Origin: Planomonospora sp. ID67723
GTDB lineage: Bacteria; Actinomycetota; Actinomycetes; Streptosporangiales; Streptosporangiaceae
NCBI RefSeq assembly: GCF_015711605.1
Contig: NZ_JABTEZ010000002.1
Location: 744,001-808,000, forward strand
Direction: 5' to 3'
Length of the DNA: 64,000 nt
This document shows, one piece after another, positions 1 to 9,086 of the stretch (the first letter of the stretch is position 1; the number at the start of each line of letters is the position of its first letter). A program made the position numbers and the translations under genes. Under the pieces are notes generated by a model, which worked only from the letters and a program-made list of their open reading frames with translations, made no database searches and had not been told where the DNA came from.

Positions 1-1022
1 CGGGAGATCATCGGTTCGGCCGCGCGGATCCAGCCGATCCGCAGGCCTCCCCAGACGAGCTTGCTCAGCGAGCCGATCGTGATGATCTGCTCGCCCCGGT
101 GGAAGGAGCAGAGCGGCGGCGGCGGCTCGCCGGAGAAGCAGAGCTCGGCCGGGACCTCGTCGTCGATGAGCGGCACGTCGTGTTCGGCGGCGAGCCCGGC
201 CAGGCGGCGCCTGACCAGGGAGGGCATGACCGAGCCCGTCGGGTTCTGGCCGGTGGGGACGAGGTAGGCGAGGGCGGGGCGGGCGGTCAGGGCGGCGCCG
301 AACTCGGCCGCTCCGGCGGCCGGGCCGGACCCCGTCGCGCTCGCCGCCGTGCGGAACCGCGCGGCGGCCTCGCGGAAGGACTCCAGCGCGCCGGGATAGG
401 TGGCGGGCTCGGTCAGCACCGTGTCGCCGGGGGAGAGGAGCGTGGTCGCCAGCAGCGTCAGCGCCTGCTGCGCGCCGTTGGTGACCAGGATCTCCCCGGC
501 GGAGGTGGGGACCCCGCGCGCCCGGTAGTAGCCCGCGAGCGCCTCGCGCAGCACCGGGTACCCGGCCGGGTGGTAGCCGATGTCGTGCCGGACGGCCGCG
601 AGCTCCGCCGCCGCCTCCGCGTAGGCCTCGATCAGGGCCGGCGGGGGCTCGTCCGGGGCGACGCAGGACAGCAGGGCGACGTCGTCCGGCAGGCCCAGCA
701 GATGCTGGTGCAGGGGGTTGACCGTGATCCCCGCCGGGGTCCGGGTGGCGGGCAGGGCGGCGGGGGAGACCCGGGTGCCGCTGCCCTGCCTGCGCGTCAC
801 CTTGCCCTCCTGCTGGAGCTGGTCGTAGGCCGCCACGACGGTGCCCCGGCCGACCGCCAGCCTGCGCGCCAGGACCCGCTCGGGCGGGAGCGGGCTGCCG
901 GGCGGCAGCTCGCCGTCGTCGATCAGGGCGCGGATCCGCACGGCCAGCAGCAGGTAGAGCGGCCCCCGGCCGGAGGACCACCGCCCGAGCCGGGAGGTCA
1001 GCTCGTCTAAATTGGATCGCAT
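1..1022 (-). CDS. MocR-type (GntR/aminotransferase) regulator, 3' part missing
   Basis: The gene runs off the left edge; 340 residues are visible from an ATG at 1022. Residues about 15-85 form a GntR winged helix (PPERVLARRLAVGRGTVVAAY), followed by a linker and a type I aminotransferase fold with TNGAQQALTLLA and the PLP lysine K321 in SLSKLVWGGLRIGW. MocR proteins use the aminotransferase domain as a PLP or amino-acid sensor. It is divergent from the PLP enzyme at 1085, which it probably controls through the palindrome in the 62-bp gap. MocR proteins are usually about 450-490 residues, so roughly 120 are missing. The family is clear; the effector is unknown. Confidence 0.9.
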   Translation of the reverse strand, partial: MRSNLDELTSRLGRWSSGRGPLYLLLAVRIRALIDDGELPPGSPLPPERVLARRLAVGRGTVVAAYDQLQQEGKVTRRQGSGTRVSPAALPATRTPAGITVNPLHQHLLGLPDDVALLSCVAPDEPPPALIEAYAEAAAELAAVRHDIGYHPAGYPVLREALAGYYRARGVPTSAGEILVTNGAQQALTLLATTLLSPGDTVLTEPATYPGALESFREAAARFRTAASATGSGPAAGAAEFGAALTARPALAYLVPTGQNPTGSVMPSLVRRRLAGLAAEHDVPLIDDEVPAELCFSGEPPPPLCSFHRGEQIITIGSLSKLVWGGLRIGWIRAAEPMIS

Positions 1023-1025
1023 GAT

Positions 1026-1049
1026 GAGCCAATCTTGCCGGATTGGCTC
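1026..1049. promoter_or_regulatory. Inverted repeat between the MocR gene and PLP enzyme gene
   Basis: Perfect 9-bp arms GAGCCAATC and GATTGGCTC flank a 6-bp spacer. A further ATTGGATC half-site lies at 1012-1018, over the first codons of the MocR gene. The position in a short divergent gap suggests the MocR operator. Binding is inferred. Confidence 0.55.
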
Positions 1050-1084
1050 TGACGGACAACCCGCTGAACGGACATCGTTGACAT

Positions 1085-2257
1085 ATGACTGAGCTTCGCC
1101 CGGAGACCCGTACCGTCCACCTGCCCCAGCCGCCGATGAACGGCAGTCGTCCGATCACGGTGCCGATCTACCAGACCTCCGGATTCGTCTTCGAGGACCC
1201 GGCCGTCTTCGCCGATGGCATGAACCGCCCCGACGGGGCGTTCGTCTACGGCCGGCTCTCCAACCCCACGGTCCGCGCCCTGGAGGAGGCCGTGGCCGGG
1301 CTGGAGGGCGGCACCGGGGCCGTGGCCACCGCCTCGGGCATGGGGGCGATCAACGCCGTGTTCCTGGGCCTGCTCCAGCCCGGCGACCACCTCATCGCCC
1401 AGCGGGCCATCTACGGCGGCACCGCGGCGATGATCAACGACCTGGTGGCGCGGTTCGGCATGGAGGTGACCTACGTTCCCGAGGACGACCCGGAGGCGCT
1501 GCGCGCGGCGGTCCGGCCGTCCACGAAGCTGGTCTACCTGGAGACGATCGCCAACCCGGTGACGCAGGTGGCCGACCTGCCGGGGATGTGCGCCGCGGCC
1601 CGCGAGGCGGGGCTCGTCTCGGTGGTGGACAACACCTTCGCCTCGCCGATCCTGTGCCGCCCGATCGAGCACGGCGCCGACATCGTGGTCCACTCCACGA
1701 CCAAGTACCTGAGCGGCCACACCGACGTGATCGGCGGCATCGCGGTCTTCGCCGACGACGAGCTCTACCGGAGGGTGTGGAAGTTCGCCACCCACCTGGG
1801 CGCGACCGCCGACCCGTTCGCCGCCTGGCTCACCCTGCGCGGCATCCAGACGCTGCCGCTGCGCATGGAGCGCCACTGCGCCAACACCCGCGAGCTGGCC
1901 ACCCGCCTGGACGCCCACCCCGCGGTCGCGGCCGTGCACTGGCCGGGCCTGCCCTCGCACCCCTCCCACACGCTGGCGACCAAGCTGCTGCCGGATTTCG
2001 GCGGGGTCTTCTCCTTCGACCTGGTCGGCGGGCGCGCGGCCGGGGAGCGGTTCATGAGCTCGGTACGGCTGGCGCTGCTGGCCCCCTCGCTCGGCGGCGT
2101 GGAGACGCTGATCATGCAGCCGGCGACCACCTCCCACAAGTCGCTGACCGCCGAGGAACTCGCCCGGCACGGGATCGCCGAGGGGACCGTCCGGGTGGCG
2201 GTCGGCATCGAGCACGTCGAGGACCTCTGGGCCGACTTCGCCCAGGCCCTCGCCTGA
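1085..2257 (+). CDS. Cys/Met metabolism PLP-dependent enzyme (cystathionine gamma-synthase / methionine gamma-lyase type)
   Basis: A 390-residue cytosolic fold-type I PLP enzyme of the trans-sulfuration family. Visible hallmarks are YGRLSNPT near residue 55, the glycine-rich ATASGMGAI near 82, DNTFASP near 182 and the PLP lysine K207 in HSTTKYLSGH. Members act on homoserine esters, cystathionine or methionine, and sequence alone does not settle which. The divergent MocR regulator and the following dehydratase-like PLP gene suggest amino-acid catabolism or sulfur metabolism. There is no obvious Shine-Dalgarno; the ATG at 1085 gives the normal N-terminus (RPETRTVHL). The family is certain, the substrate not. 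Confidence 0.9.
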   Translation: MTELRPETRTVHLPQPPMNGSRPITVPIYQTSGFVFEDPAVFADGMNRPDGAFVYGRLSNPTVRALEEAVAGLEGGTGAVATASGMGAINAVFLGLLQPGDHLIAQRAIYGGTAAMINDLVARFGMEVTYVPEDDPEALRAAVRPSTKLVYLETIANPVTQVADLPGMCAAAREAGLVSVVDNTFASPILCRPIEHGADIVVHSTTKYLSGHTDVIGGIAVFADDELYRRVWKFATHLGATADPFAAWLTLRGIQTLPLRMERHCANTRELATRLDAHPAVAAVHWPGLPSHPSHTLATKLLPDFGGVFSFDLVGGRAAGERFMSSVRLALLAPSLGGVETLIMQPATTSHKSLTAEELARHGIAEGTVRVAVGIEHVEDLWADFAQALA

Positions 2258-2324
2258 CCGCGCAGGGCGTCCCCCGATACGGTTCCATGGGATCTTCGGG
2301 TCGTTCGAGCGAGAGGAACCGCAC

Positions 2325-3239
2325 ATGAGGATCGGGGATGTGGAGCGGGCGGCGGAGCGGATCGCCGGTCACGCCCGCCGTACACCGGTGCTGGAAGTCT
2401 CGCCGCGGCTGTTCCTGAAGCTGGAGACGGTGCAGCACGCCGGGTCGTTCAAGGTCCGGGGCGGGTTCAACCGGGCCCTGGCGGCGCGGGAGGCCGGGGC
2501 GCTGCCCGAGGCCGGCCTGATCGCCGCCAGCGGCGGCAACCACGGCCTGGCGGTGGCCTACGCCGCGCGCTCGCTCGGCGTCCGGGCGGAGATCTTCGTG
2601 CCCACGGTGTCGAACCCGGTGAAGGTCGCCGGGCTGCGGACGCTGGGGGCCGAGGTGACCCAGACAGGGGCGATCTACACCGAGGCGTACGAGGCGTCGG
2701 TCAAGCGGGCCGCGGAGACGGGCGCGCTGGAGATCCACGCCTACGACCAGGCCGACGTGGTCGCCGGGCAGGGCACGGTGGGACTGGAGGTGCTGGAGCA
2801 GACCGGGGGCGTGGACACGATCCTGGTCGCGGTCGGCGGCGGCGGGCTGATCGCCGGGATCACCGCCGCCGTCGCGGGCCGCGCCAGGGTGGTCGCCGTG
2901 GAGCCGGAGCTGATCCCCACCCTGAACCGGGCTCTGGCCAGCGGAGGCCCGGTCCGGGTCGAGGTGAGCGGGGTGGGCGCGGACGCGCTCGGGGCGAGCC
3001 GGATCGGCCGGATCGCCTACGAGGTCACCAGCGCCGCCGGGGTCGAGAGCCTCCTGGTCACCGACGATGCGATCATCGAGGCCCGGCGCGAGCTGTGGCG
3101 CTCCTGCCGGGTGGCCGCCGAGCCCGCAGGGGCCGCGGCCTTCGCCGCCCTGCACTCCGGCGTCTACGTCCCGGCCCCGGGGGAGCGCGTGGCCGTCGTC
3201 GTCTGCGGGGCCAACACCGATCCCGCCACCCTGGCGTAG
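2325..3239 (+). CDS. Threonine/serine dehydratase-like PLP enzyme
   Basis: A 304-residue fold-type II PLP protein (tryptophan synthase beta superfamily). The Schiff-base lysine is K43 in GSFKVRGGFNRA, the phosphate/substrate loop is SGGNHGLAVAYAA near 69, and VGGGGLIAG near 170 is the PLP phosphate-binding loop. It lacks the C-terminal ACT-like domain of biosynthetic IlvA, so a catabolic or promiscuous serine/threonine dehydratase is more likely; a racemase is the alternative. It follows the trans-sulfuration enzyme by 67 bp on the same strand, and AGAGG precedes the ATG. Its last 76 bp overlap the end of the convergent WD40 gene. Confidence 0.85.
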   Translation: MRIGDVERAAERIAGHARRTPVLEVSPRLFLKLETVQHAGSFKVRGGFNRALAAREAGALPEAGLIAASGGNHGLAVAYAARSLGVRAEIFVPTVSNPVKVAGLRTLGAEVTQTGAIYTEAYEASVKRAAETGALEIHAYDQADVVAGQGTVGLEVLEQTGGVDTILVAVGGGGLIAGITAAVAGRARVVAVEPELIPTLNRALASGGPVRVEVSGVGADALGASRIGRIAYEVTSAAGVESLLVTDDAIIEARRELWRSCRVAAEPAGAAAFAALHSGVYVPAPGERVAVVVCGANTDPATLA

Positions 3240-4315
3240 CGGACCGGACGGGCGTCCGCGGTCCCGGAGCGGGTCACCAGCGCGACCTCCGCACCGGAGC
3301 CGACCAGCAGCCCGCCGCAGGGGGCCGGGGCCAGCGCCCGGACCGGGAGCGGGAACGTGAGGTCGAGCAGTTTCTGCGCGGGCGCTCCGGCGAACAGCCG
3401 CCAGCCTCGCAACGTCCCGTCGCAGGCGCCGGTCGCCACCGCCGGCCGGTCGTCGACCGTCATCGCGACCAGGGCGCCGGTGGACTCCGCGCGAGCGCAG
3501 CCGCCGGCCAGCGGCCCGTCCACCCGCTCTCCGCCGGCCAGATCCCACGCGCACACCGTCCCGTCCTCGCCCTCGGTCACGATCACGGGCCAGCCGCCCG
3601 GTGCGGCCGCCGTCATGGACGTCCAGGAGCCCCGCGGGTGCACGGGGACGAAAGGATCGCCGACCTGCAGGCCCGACGCCAGATCCCACACCCGTATGTC
3701 CTCTCCGCCGAAATGGCCGCTGTCACCGGTGACGGCGACCGCCCGGCCGTCCACCGCGACGGTGGCGACCGAGCCCACCTGGTCGGTGTGGCACATGGGG
3801 CGGGTGAACTCCACCTCGCGGCAGGTCGTCAGATCCCACACCCGCACCCGGCCGTCCGCGTCGCCGGTGACGGCGACCGGCCTGCCGTCCACCACCGTGG
3901 CATCGACCGCGACCAAGGGTGAGGGGGAGGCGACCGGCCCGCCGATCTGGCGCCCGGTGTCCAGGTCCCACATCAGCACCGCCTCTCCGGAGCGGCGGGC
4001 GTCGACGCGGCCGACGACGACCGCGACGGGCCGGCCGTTCACCACCGCGGTGGCCAGATCCCGCCCGCGCAGCGGCATCCGTCCGCGTTCCCGCCACGCC
4101 GGAGAGGGGATCAGCTCCTGGCCGGCAGGCCTTCCCGTCGGGAGGTCCCACAGCTGCACCGTCATGTCGGCCCTGCACGCGACGGCGACCGGCCGACCGC
4201 GCACGACGGCCGTCGCGAGCGCGCACACCGCGCGGTGCGGATCGGCGGCCGGACGGCTCGGCCCCGAACCGGCCATCCAGTGCACACGCCACCGCGCGCC
4301 GAACATGTCGCTCAT
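3164..4315 (-). CDS. WD40 repeat protein, seven blades
   Basis: A 383-residue protein with seven recognisable blades of about 40-50 residues, each with a core like GRPVAVTGDADGRVRVWDL and ending TGR or similar; the last blade is poorly conserved. No signal peptide or membrane span is visible, so it is probably a cytosolic beta-propeller scaffold. The start chosen is the ATG at 4315, preceded by GATACT seven bases upstream (leaderless type); a GTG at 4321 is possible. Just upstream, in another frame, AVAVTGDTD resembles another blade, suggesting the gene was once longer. The 3' end overlaps the convergent dehydratase gene by 76 bp. No specific function can be assigned. Confidence 0.75.
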   Translation of the reverse strand: MSDMFGARWRVHWMAGSGPSRPAADPHRAVCALATAVVRGRPVAVACRADMTVQLWDLPTGRPAGQELIPSPAWRERGRMPLRGRDLATAVVNGRPVAVVVGRVDARRSGEAVLMWDLDTGRQIGGPVASPSPLVAVDATVVDGRPVAVTGDADGRVRVWDLTTCREVEFTRPMCHTDQVGSVATVAVDGRAVAVTGDSGHFGGEDIRVWDLASGLQVGDPFVPVHPRGSWTSMTAAAPGGWPVIVTEGEDGTVCAWDLAGGERVDGPLAGGCARAESTGALVAMTVDDRPAVATGACDGTLRGWRLFAGAPAQKLLDLTFPLPVRALAPAPCGGLLVGSGAEVALVTRSGTADARPVRYARVAGSVLAPQTTTATRSPGAGT

Positions 4316-4360
4316 GCGCACCAGTATCGGTGTCTCCCGTCACCGCGACCGCATGCCGAG
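4316..4360 (-). pseudogene. Out-of-frame WD40 blade remnant
   Basis: Reading leftwards, the reverse strand encodes HAVAVTGDTDT, the core of a blade like those in the gene downstream. A single-base frame change near 4324-4330 would continue it as VRMSDM in the annotated frame, matching the expected VRVWDL. This looks like a decayed extra blade, or the scar of a 5' truncation. Confidence 0.4.
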
Positions 4361-4368
4361 GCGCCGCG

Positions 4369-4401
4369 CCGGGGCCGCACCGGGGCCGCACCGGGGCCGC
4401 G
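4369..4401. repeat. Three tandem 11-bp units
   Basis: CCGGGGCCGCA is repeated three times head to tail (last base changed in the third unit). It sits at the broken upstream edge of the WD40 gene and may mark a slippage or deletion junction. Confidence 0.7.
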
Positions 4402-4449
4402 CTGAGCGCGGACGGTCCGGGGGTGCCGACGACGGGCCCGCCGTGACGT

Positions 4450-4483
4450 GACGGGCCGCCGGACAGGGGTCCGGCGGCCCGTC
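4450..4483 (-). terminator. Stem-loop downstream of panB
   Basis: A perfect 15-bp GC-rich stem (GACGGGCCGCCGGAC and its complement) with a 4-base loop starts 17 bases after the panB stop codon. There is no T-tract, as is common for actinomycete terminators. It could serve both strands. Confidence 0.7.
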
Positions 4484-4500
4484 GGACCGGCGCCGAGGCG

Positions 4501-5346
4501 TCAGTGGTAGCTGTGCTCGGGGGTCGGGAAGGCCCCGCCGGCGACCTCGTCGGCGAAGGCGCGTACCGCCCGGTCCATCTCCTCGGCCAGGTTGGAGTAC
4601 TTCTTGACGAACTTGGCCGGGCGCTCGGTGAGGCCCATGAGGTCCTGCCAGACGAGGACCTGGGCGTCGGTGGACGGACCGGCGCCGATTCCGATCGTCG
4701 GGATCGACAGGGAGGTGGTGACCCGCTCGGCGAGGTCGGCCGGGACGCACTCCAGGACGACGGAGAAGGCGCCCGCCGCCTCCAGGTCCTTGGCGTCGGC
4801 CATCAGCTCGTCGCCGGACTGGCCGCGGCCCTGGACCCGGTAGCCGCCGAAGGCGTTGACCGACTGCGGGGTCAGGCCCAGGTGGGCCATGACCGGGATG
4901 CCGGCCGAGACGAGGGCCTCGACCTGGGGGAGCACCCGGCGACCGCCCTCCAGCTTGACCGCGTGGGCGCCCGCCTCCTTCATGAACCGCACGGCCGTCT
5001 CCAGGGCCTGCTGGGGGGAGGCCTGGTAGGAGCCGAACGGCAGGTCGGCCACGACCAGGGCGCGGGAGGAGCCCCGCACCACGGCCGCGGTCAGCGGCAT
5101 GAGGTCGTCGACGGAGACGGGCAGCGTCGAGTCGTATCCGTAGACCACCATGGCCGCCGAGTCACCGACGAGCAGGACCGGGATCCCGGCCTCGTCGAAG
5201 ATCCTGGCGGTCATCGCGTCGTACGCGGTGACCATCGGCCACCTCTCGCCCCGCTCCTTGGCGGCGGCGATGTCGCGCACGGTGATCCTTCGCCCTGCCT
5301 GGCCGCCGTAGAGAGCAGTCGGCCGACTGGTGACGGAAGAGGACAT
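4501..5346 (-). CDS. panB: 3-methyl-2-oxobutanoate hydroxymethyltransferase (ketopantoate hydroxymethyltransferase)
   Basis: A 281-residue cytosolic enzyme that transfers a hydroxymethyl group from methylene-tetrahydrofolate to 2-oxoisovalerate, the first committed step to pantothenate and CoA. The TIM-barrel signatures are present: [28 protein letters not shown] with a metal-binding Asp, [20 protein letters not shown] and [15 protein letters not shown]. The ATG at 5346 is set by GGAGGG about 8 bases upstream; the open frame continues upstream but is not coding. It is divergent from the MFS gene at 5506. In M. tuberculosis panB lies close to glnA2, and here it sits on the same side of glnA2 but separated by an insertion of about 23 kb. 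Confidence 0.97.
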   Translation of the reverse strand: MSSSVTSRPTALYGGQAGRRITVRDIAAAKERGERWPMVTAYDAMTARIFDEAGIPVLLVGDSAAMVVYGYDSTLPVSVDDLMPLTAAVVRGSSRALVVADLPFGSYQASPQQALETAVRFMKEAGAHAVKLEGGRRVLPQVEALVSAGIPVMAHLGLTPQSVNAFGGYRVQGRGQSGDELMADAKDLEAAGAFSVVLECVPADLAERVTTSLSIPTIGIGAGPSTDAQVLVWQDLMGLTERPAKFVKKYSNLAEEMDRAVRAFADEVAGGAFPTPEHSYH

Positions 5347-5505
5347 GGGAACCCTCCAGAGTCTCGAGGCGCCCCTGTGGCGTCCCCGGACGGTTCTGAT
5401 GATGGCATGCGTTCGCCTGGTTAAACACCCCCCGATCCGCAGGTAATCCGGTGGCGGGGTTGTCGGCGCCATACGCCACAATGCGAGAGGAGGTAAGTAA
5501 TAAAA

Positions 5506-6708
5506 ATGGCTATCGAACCTTACCGTCGGCTGCTGGCCCTTCCGGGCGTGCGGACGCTGCTGCTGGTGGGCCTGCTCGCGCGGATCCCGTCCACCGCGGT
5601 GGGCCTCACACTGACCCTGCATATCAGGGGTCTCGGCCTGGGGTGGTTCGAGGCGGGCGCGGTCGGCACCGCGACCACGGTGGGCATGGCCGTCGGCTCG
5701 CCGCTGGCCGGAAGGTTCGTCGATCGGTACGGCCTCCGGCCGGTGCTGCTGGTGACCGGTGCCGCGCAGCTCGTCTTCTGGACCTCCGCCTGGGCGCTGC
5801 CGTACCTCGCGCTGGTCGTCGCCTCGGTGGCGGCGGGTCTGCTGGCTCTGCCGGTGTTCGGCGTGATCCGGCAGTGCCTGGCCGCCGTGGTCCCGGTGGA
5901 GCAGCGCAGGACCGGTTTCTCCCTCGACTCGATGCTGGTCGAGCTGGCCTACATGACCGGGCCCGCGTTCGCCGCGGCCGGCACGGTGGCGCTCGGGAGC
6001 ACATGGACGATGTGCCTGGTCGCGGTCGGCCTGGCCGGTTCCGCCGCGGCGCTGATCCTGCTGGACCCGCCCGTCCGCTCCGACGAGGAGGAGGAGCGCC
6101 CGGAGAAGAGGGTCCCGAGGGGCGAGTGGCTGACCCCGGGCCTCGTCACCCTGCTCGGCACCGCCTCGGCGGCGACCTTCGTGCTGATCGCCACCGAGCT
6201 CTCCCTCGTCGCGACGATGGAGCGCACCGGGGACACGGCCTGGATCGGCGTGGCGATCGGGGGGTGGTGCCTCTACTCGCTGATCGGCGGTTTCGTGTAC
6301 GGCGGACTGTCGCGCGGATTCTCCCCGCTGGTCCTCATCGGGGCCATGGGCCTGTTCACCGTCCCGGTCGGCCTGGTCGGCCTGGTCGGAGGCGGCTGGG
6401 GGTGGCTGGTCGCGGCCCTGATCCCGGCCGGGGTGCTGTGCGCTCCGGGGCTCTCCTCCACGGTGGAGGCGGTGAGCCGCCGGGTCCCCGCCGGGGCCAG
6501 GGGTGAGGCCATGGGCCTGCACGGCACCGCGCTGCTGGTCGGCGGCGCGCTCGCGGCGCCGGTCGCCGGAGCGGTCATCGACGGCGCCGGCCCCGGCTGG
6601 GTGTTCGTGACGGCGGGGCTGGTGAGCGTGGTGATGGTGCTGGTCGCCCTGCCGTTCTGGCGCAGGAGCGCCTCCCGGGCCGAGGCGCCCCAGCCGGTCG
6701 CGGTCTGA
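5506..6708 (+). CDS. MFS transporter, 12-TM type
   Basis: A 400-residue hydrophobic protein with about 12 membrane segments in two halves and a charged central loop near residues 190-205 ([17 protein letters not shown]). The cytoplasmic loop [14 protein letters not shown] near residue 70 matches MFS motif A. No substrate can be read from the sequence; it looks like a drug/metabolite efflux-type MFS (DHA1-like). A strong GAGAGGAGG Shine-Dalgarno lies 12 bases before the ATG, inside a locally AT-rich leader (GTAAGTAATAAAA) that is unusual for this DNA. It stands alone, divergent from panB. Confidence 0.85.
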   Translation: MAIEPYRRLLALPGVRTLLLVGLLARIPSTAVGLTLTLHIRGLGLGWFEAGAVGTATTVGMAVGSPLAGRFVDRYGLRPVLLVTGAAQLVFWTSAWALPYLALVVASVAAGLLALPVFGVIRQCLAAVVPVEQRRTGFSLDSMLVELAYMTGPAFAAAGTVALGSTWTMCLVAVGLAGSAAALILLDPPVRSDEEEERPEKRVPRGEWLTPGLVTLLGTASAATFVLIATELSLVATMERTGDTAWIGVAIGGWCLYSLIGGFVYGGLSRGFSPLVLIGAMGLFTVPVGLVGLVGGGWGWLVAALIPAGVLCAPGLSSTVEAVSRRVPAGARGEAMGLHGTALLVGGALAAPVAGAVIDGAGPGWVFVTAGLVSVVMVLVALPFWRRSASRAEAPQPVAV

Positions 6709-6784
6709 ACCCGTCCGGAATCAGGGGCCCGGTGCCGGGTAGGGCATGCGGGTGACCCTCGGGTTAATACGAAACGAGACCGTT

Positions 6785-6810
6785 GCGTATCGGAATGAAT
6801 AGCGATACGC
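6785..6810. promoter_or_regulatory. Inverted repeat in promoter of DHA2 efflux operon
   Basis: Perfect 8-bp arms GCGTATCG and CGATACGC are separated by 10 bp, with an extra GTATCG half-site at 6831-6836 close to the start codon. The region is AT-richer than its surroundings. A likely operator for the TetR protein encoded at the end of the operon; inferred from position. Confidence 0.5.
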
Positions 6811-6850
6811 TCTCGTTGCGAAACTTTGCCGTATCGAAAACGGGGTTCCC

Positions 6851-8413
6851 ATGGAACAGCAGCTCGGCCACCCCCGGCGGTGGCACATCCTGGGAGTGCT
6901 GGTCTTCAGCCTCCTGGCGGTCGTGCTCGACAACACCATCCTCAACGTCGCGTTGAAGACGATCGCCTCCCCTCCGCCGGTCGGACTGGGCGCGTCCCAG
7001 AGCCAGCTCGAGTGGGCGATCAACTCCTACACCCTGGTCTTCGCCGGGCTGCTGTTCACCTTCGGAGTGATCGGCGACCGGACCGGGCGCAAGCGCATGC
7101 TGATGATCGGCATGGTCCTGTTCGGCCTCGCCTCCCTGGCCAGCGCCTACGCCCAGGACCCGGCGCAGCTGATCGTGGCCCGGGCGTTCATGGGGATCGG
7201 CGGCGCCGCGATCATGCCGGCCACGCTGGCGATCATCTCCAACGTCTTCCCGCCGCAGGAGCGGGGCAAGGCGATCGGCTTCTGGGCCGGTGGCGTGGGC
7301 CTGGCCGTGGCGATCGGCCCCATCACCGGGGGCCTGCTCCTCGAACACTTCTGGTGGGGCTCGGTCTTCCTGATCAACCTGCCGATCGTGCTGGTCAGCA
7401 TGGTGCTCATCGGGACGGTCGTGCCCGAGTCGCGCGACCCCAAGCCGTCCAAGCTCGACCCGGTCGGCGTGCTGCTGTCCATCGTGGGCCTGGTCGCCGT
7501 CACCTACGGCATCATCCGCGGCGGCGAGCTGGCCACGGTCGCCAGCGTCGAGGTGCTCGCCCCGGTGATCCTGGGCCTGGCCGTGCTGGCCGCCTTCGTC
7601 TGGTACGAGCGCCGCATCGACCACCCGGCCTTCGATGTCACCTACTTCCGCGACGCCCGTTTCTCCACCGCGATCGGCATGATCGGCATCGTCTTCTTCG
7701 CGATGATGGGCGCGATGTTCTTCCTGGTCTTCTACCTGCAGATCGTGCTGGGCTTCAGCCCGCTGCAGGCCGGAGCCCTGATGATCCCGTTCGCCGCGGC
7801 CCAGCTCATCTTCGCGCCGCTCAGCCAGCAGATGGCCAGGCGTTTCGGCGGCAGGCTGACCGCCACCGTGAGCATGGTGATCGTGGCCGCCGCGCTGGCC
7901 GCCTACGCGCTGATGGACCAGAGCACCCCGGTCCTGGTGATCGAGATCGTCTTCTTCGTCCAGGGCGCGGCGATGGCCAACATCATGCCCCCCGCCACCA
8001 CTGCGATCATGGAGGCGCTGCCGCGCGAGAAGGCGGGCGTCGGTTCGGCCATGAGCAACACGGTCCGCCAGGTGGCCGGCGCGCTCGGGGTGGCCCTGCT
8101 GGGCTCGCTGCTCTCGGCGAACTACCGTGAGGGGATCACGCCCGCGCTGGCCGTCGTGCCGGAGGGAGCGCGGCACCAGGCGGGGGAGTCGCTGACCGAC
8201 ACGCTCACCGCCGCCCAGGGGCTCGGCGAGCGCGGCCTGGCGCTGGTCGAGCCCGCCAAGCAGGCCTTCATCGACGGCATGCACGTCACCGCCCTGGTCT
8301 CGGCCGGGATCGCCCTCGCCGGAGCCCTGATGGTCGTGCGCTGGCTGCCCGGCAAGCACGCCCCCGCCGCCGCTCAGGAGCGGGGTCCCGGCAAGAAGCC
8401 GGCGGTAGTGTAG
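6851..8413 (+). CDS. MFS multidrug efflux transporter, DHA2 (EmrB/QacA-like, 14 TM)
   Basis: A 520-residue membrane protein with about 14 membrane helices, the usual size for DHA2 pumps. Family marks include [13 protein letters not shown] in TM1 (the DHA2 D-motif region), motif [14 protein letters not shown] near residue 78, and motif [25 protein letters not shown] near 155, which defines proton antiporters. It exports hydrophobic drugs or metabolites in exchange for protons. The TetR gene follows after 7 bp and is surely co-transcribed, the standard regulator/pump pairing. The promoter region carries the palindrome at 6785-6810. The substrate is unknown. Confidence 0.93.
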   Translation: MEQQLGHPRRWHILGVLVFSLLAVVLDNTILNVALKTIASPPPVGLGASQSQLEWAINSYTLVFAGLLFTFGVIGDRTGRKRMLMIGMVLFGLASLASAYAQDPAQLIVARAFMGIGGAAIMPATLAIISNVFPPQERGKAIGFWAGGVGLAVAIGPITGGLLLEHFWWGSVFLINLPIVLVSMVLIGTVVPESRDPKPSKLDPVGVLLSIVGLVAVTYGIIRGGELATVASVEVLAPVILGLAVLAAFVWYERRIDHPAFDVTYFRDARFSTAIGMIGIVFFAMMGAMFFLVFYLQIVLGFSPLQAGALMIPFAAAQLIFAPLSQQMARRFGGRLTATVSMVIVAAALAAYALMDQSTPVLVIEIVFFVQGAAMANIMPPATTAIMEALPREKAGVGSAMSNTVRQVAGALGVALLGSLLSANYREGITPALAVVPEGARHQAGESLTDTLTAAQGLGERGLALVEPAKQAFIDGMHVTALVSAGIALAGALMVVRWLPGKHAPAAAQERGPGKKPAVV

Positions 8414-8420
8414 GCGTGAT

Positions 8421-9038
8421 ATGACGACCACGGACGAGACGCGCGCGCCCCGCCCCGCGGGCCGGCCGCGCAGCGCCAAGGCAGAGAAGGCGATCATCGA
8501 GGCCACCCTCGACCTGATCAGCGAGAGCGTCAGCCTCTCCGAGCTGTCGATCGAGGCCGTCGCCGCCCGCGCCGGCGTGGGCAAGACCACGATCTACCGG
8601 CGCTGGTCCAGCAAGGAGGACCTGGTCGTCGACGCCCTCGCCGTGCTCAAGTCGCCGCTGCCCCCGCTGGCCGGCCGGTCGGTCCGCGAGGACCTGATCA
8701 CCTGCCTGGAGATCATGCGGCGGGAGGCGAGCGACACGCGGAGCCGGTGCGTGATGAACATCGCGATGAACGAGGCCGAGCGGCATCCGCGCCTGGTGGA
8801 GCGCATCCTCCGGGCGACGGTCAGGCCGCGCCAGGAGGCGATGAGGGCCCTGCTCCAGCGCGGTGTCGAGACCGGCGAGCTCCGGGCCGACCTCGACCTT
8901 CCGATCGCGATGGCGATGGTGGTCGGCACCGTGATGTGGTACGTCAAGACGGCCGGGTCCGGCGAGGCCGGCGCCGACTCCGAGACCCTCACCGAGCGCC
9001 TCGTCGACCACATCCTGGCCGGTCTCGTCCCTCGCTGA
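8421..9038 (+). CDS. TetR/AcrR family regulator of the DHA2 pump
   Basis: A 205-residue protein. Its N-terminal helix-turn-helix (residues about 22-65, LSIEAVAARAGVGKTTIYRRWSSKEDLV) is a textbook TetR recognition domain; the C-terminal half is a helical ligand-binding domain with no recognisable specificity. It starts 7 bp after the efflux gene stop, so the two form a transcription unit, and it most likely represses that unit until a pump substrate binds. The basic N-terminal segment PRPAGRPRSAKAEK is typical. Self-regulation through the repeats at 6785-6836 is inferred. Confidence 0.92.
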   Translation: MTTTDETRAPRPAGRPRSAKAEKAIIEATLDLISESVSLSELSIEAVAARAGVGKTTIYRRWSSKEDLVVDALAVLKSPLPPLAGRSVREDLITCLEIMRREASDTRSRCVMNIAMNEAERHPRLVERILRATVRPRQEAMRALLQRGVETGELRADLDLPIAMAMVVGTVMWYVKTAGSGEAGADSETLTERLVDHILAGLVPR

Positions 9039-9086
9039 TCCGGCCGGACCGGGGAAGCCGGAGCCGTCCTGCCCCTAGGCAAAATA

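Noticed and set aside
5347-6522. Upstream extension of panB to a 673-codon frame
   Set aside because: The extension is antisense to the MFS gene; a Shine-Dalgarno and the family start fix panB at 5346.
6764-8590. Long minus-strand open frame of 608 codons opposite the DHA2 pump
   Set aside because: Its codon pattern mirrors the pump gene; it is rich in G, D, H and R without any fold, and the plus strand has a full MFS protein with family motifs.
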